This document shows positions 4,599 through 5,371 of a DNA stretch of 5,371 nucleotides, in pieces; within the stretch, counting starts at the first letter, position 1; every line of letters starts with the position of its first letter. The stretch comes from Nitrososphaeraceae archaeon (GTDB lineage Archaea > Thermoproteota > Nitrososphaeria > Nitrososphaerales > Nitrososphaeraceae), in contig JAICHH010000126.1 in NCBI GenBank assembly GCA_025922715.1, positions 1 through 5,371 on the forward strand. Reading direction: 5' to 3'. Made by a program: the position numbers and the translations under genes. The notes beneath the pieces are model-generated. The model was not told where the DNA came from and did not search any database. It worked only from the letters and a program-made list of their open reading frames with translations.

Positions 4599-5371
4599 AT
4601 GACATTATCATTACCAGTTAAAATTGGTCTTGAAATACATTGTCAGCTAACTCAACTTAATACTAAATTATTTTGTTCATGTTATTGTAATTATAGAGAA
4701 AAAGAAATCAATTCTAATATATGCCCAATTTGTATCGGATTGCCTGGATCCTTGCCAATTTTGAATAAAAAAGCTGTAGAATTTGCAATTATGATTTCAA
4801 AAGCTTTAGATTGTAAAATTCCAGAATTAACAGTTTTTTCAAGAAAAAATTATTTTTACCCAGATTTGCCAAAAAATTTCCAGATTACACAATATGACTC
4901 TTACGGTACCAGTACAAGCATAGGAAAAGAAGGATCTGTAAAGTATGGAGAAAATGACAAAATTGCAAGAATAAGAAGAATTCAGCTGGAAGAAGATCCA
5001 GGACGACTAGTTTATGAAAATGGAAGAATGCAAGCCTTAATTGACTATAATAGAGCAGGTGTAGCATTAGTAGAAATCGTAACTGAACCTGATTTTAATG
5101 ATCCAAAAGATGTAAGAACATTTTTAAATAAAATGACCTCTATACTAGAACATTTGAATGTATGTAATACCAATTTAGAAGGTTCACTAAGGTGTGATGC
5201 AAATATTTCTATAGGTAATGGAAAAAAAGTAGAAATCAAAAATGTAGGTTCTTTTAGTGACATAGAAAAGGCATTGACATATGAGATAACACGACAAAAA
5301 ACAATGACCGTTCATGATATAGAAATTAAAGCTGAAACAAGACATTGGGATGATAAAAGAAAAATTACAAA
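4599..5371 (+). CDS. gatB: Asp-tRNA(Asn) amidotransferase subunit B, N-terminal half (runs off window)
   Basis: Transamidase subunit of GatCAB: it uses ATP to activate the Asp carboxylate on misacylated tRNA(Asn) and adds ammonia delivered from GatA. The frame opens at ATG 4599, two bases after the gatA stop, and is still open at the window end (257 complete codons of an expected 450-500). Visible signatures are GLEIH at 10-14 with Glu12 and His14 near the active site; a zinc-binding set Cys26, Cys28, Cys42, Cys45 with extra Cys30; RKNYFYPDLPKNFQITQYD at 82-100; the DYNRAGVALVEIVTEPD block at 149-165; and GSLRCDANISI with IKNVGSF further on. Ala156 replaces the Pro usual in the NRaGvPL segment. 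The C-terminal tRNA-binding helical and YqeY-like tail domains are outside the window. Archaea normally make Gln-tRNA with GatDE, so Asn-tRNA is the likely product here. Confidence 0.95.
   Translation, partial: MTLSLPVKIGLEIHCQLTQLNTKLFCSCYCNYREKEINSNICPICIGLPGSLPILNKKAVEFAIMISKALDCKIPELTVFSRKNYFYPDLPKNFQITQYDSYGTSTSIGKEGSVKYGENDKIARIRRIQLEEDPGRLVYENGRMQALIDYNRAGVALVEIVTEPDFNDPKDVRTFLNKMTSILEHLNVCNTNLEGSLRCDANISIGNGKKVEIKNVGSFSDIEKALTYEITRQKTMTVHDIEIKAETRHWDDKRKIT

Noticed and set aside
4885..5263. Two overlapping minus-strand open frames inside gatB
   Set aside because: The plus strand is an unbroken GatB frame with family motifs; the antisense frames have no independent support.

Overview
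The window looks like chromosomal DNA of an AT-rich archaeon, most likely a soil-type ammonia oxidiser (Nitrososphaerota, Nitrososphaera/Nitrosocosmicus-like). Three things suggest this: an archaeal-type aspartyl-tRNA synthetase next to GatC, GatA and GatB; almost exclusive use of A/T-ending codons and AGA arginine; and the remains of an integrase of the kind I recall from these genomes. The genus is inference from sequence flavour, not from a search.

The left part (1-1120) is accessory DNA. After about 270 bp of AT-rich non-coding sequence comes a small, basic, aromatic-rich hypothetical protein (275-568, +). Facing it tail to tail is a broken tyrosine-recombinase gene (573-1047, -). It keeps only the N-terminal SAM-like part and carries two in-frame stops, a frameshift and a truncated 3' end. 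Just upstream, in the same orientation, is a GC-rich island (1076-1118, -) that reads as the 3' half of a tRNA, best fit Arg(UCG), with no 5' half. Together these look like a decayed integration scar at a tRNA attachment site.

The middle (1120-1461) is an AT-rich intergenic stretch with several TATA-like sites and the probable aspS promoter close to its end.

The right part (1462-5371, +) is a tight operon: aspS, gatC, gatA and the first half of gatB, with gaps of 38, 1 and 2 bp. The products form one pathway, tRNA-dependent asparagine synthesis. A presumably non-discriminating AspRS charges tRNA(Asn) with Asp, and the GatCAB amidotransferase converts Asp-tRNA(Asn) to Asn-tRNA(Asn). GatA has its full Lys-Ser-Ser triad, and the visible half of GatB has a Cys4 zinc motif. 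I see no wholly new system here. The most informative points are the recombinase/tRNA relic and the unusual specificity residues of AspRS.
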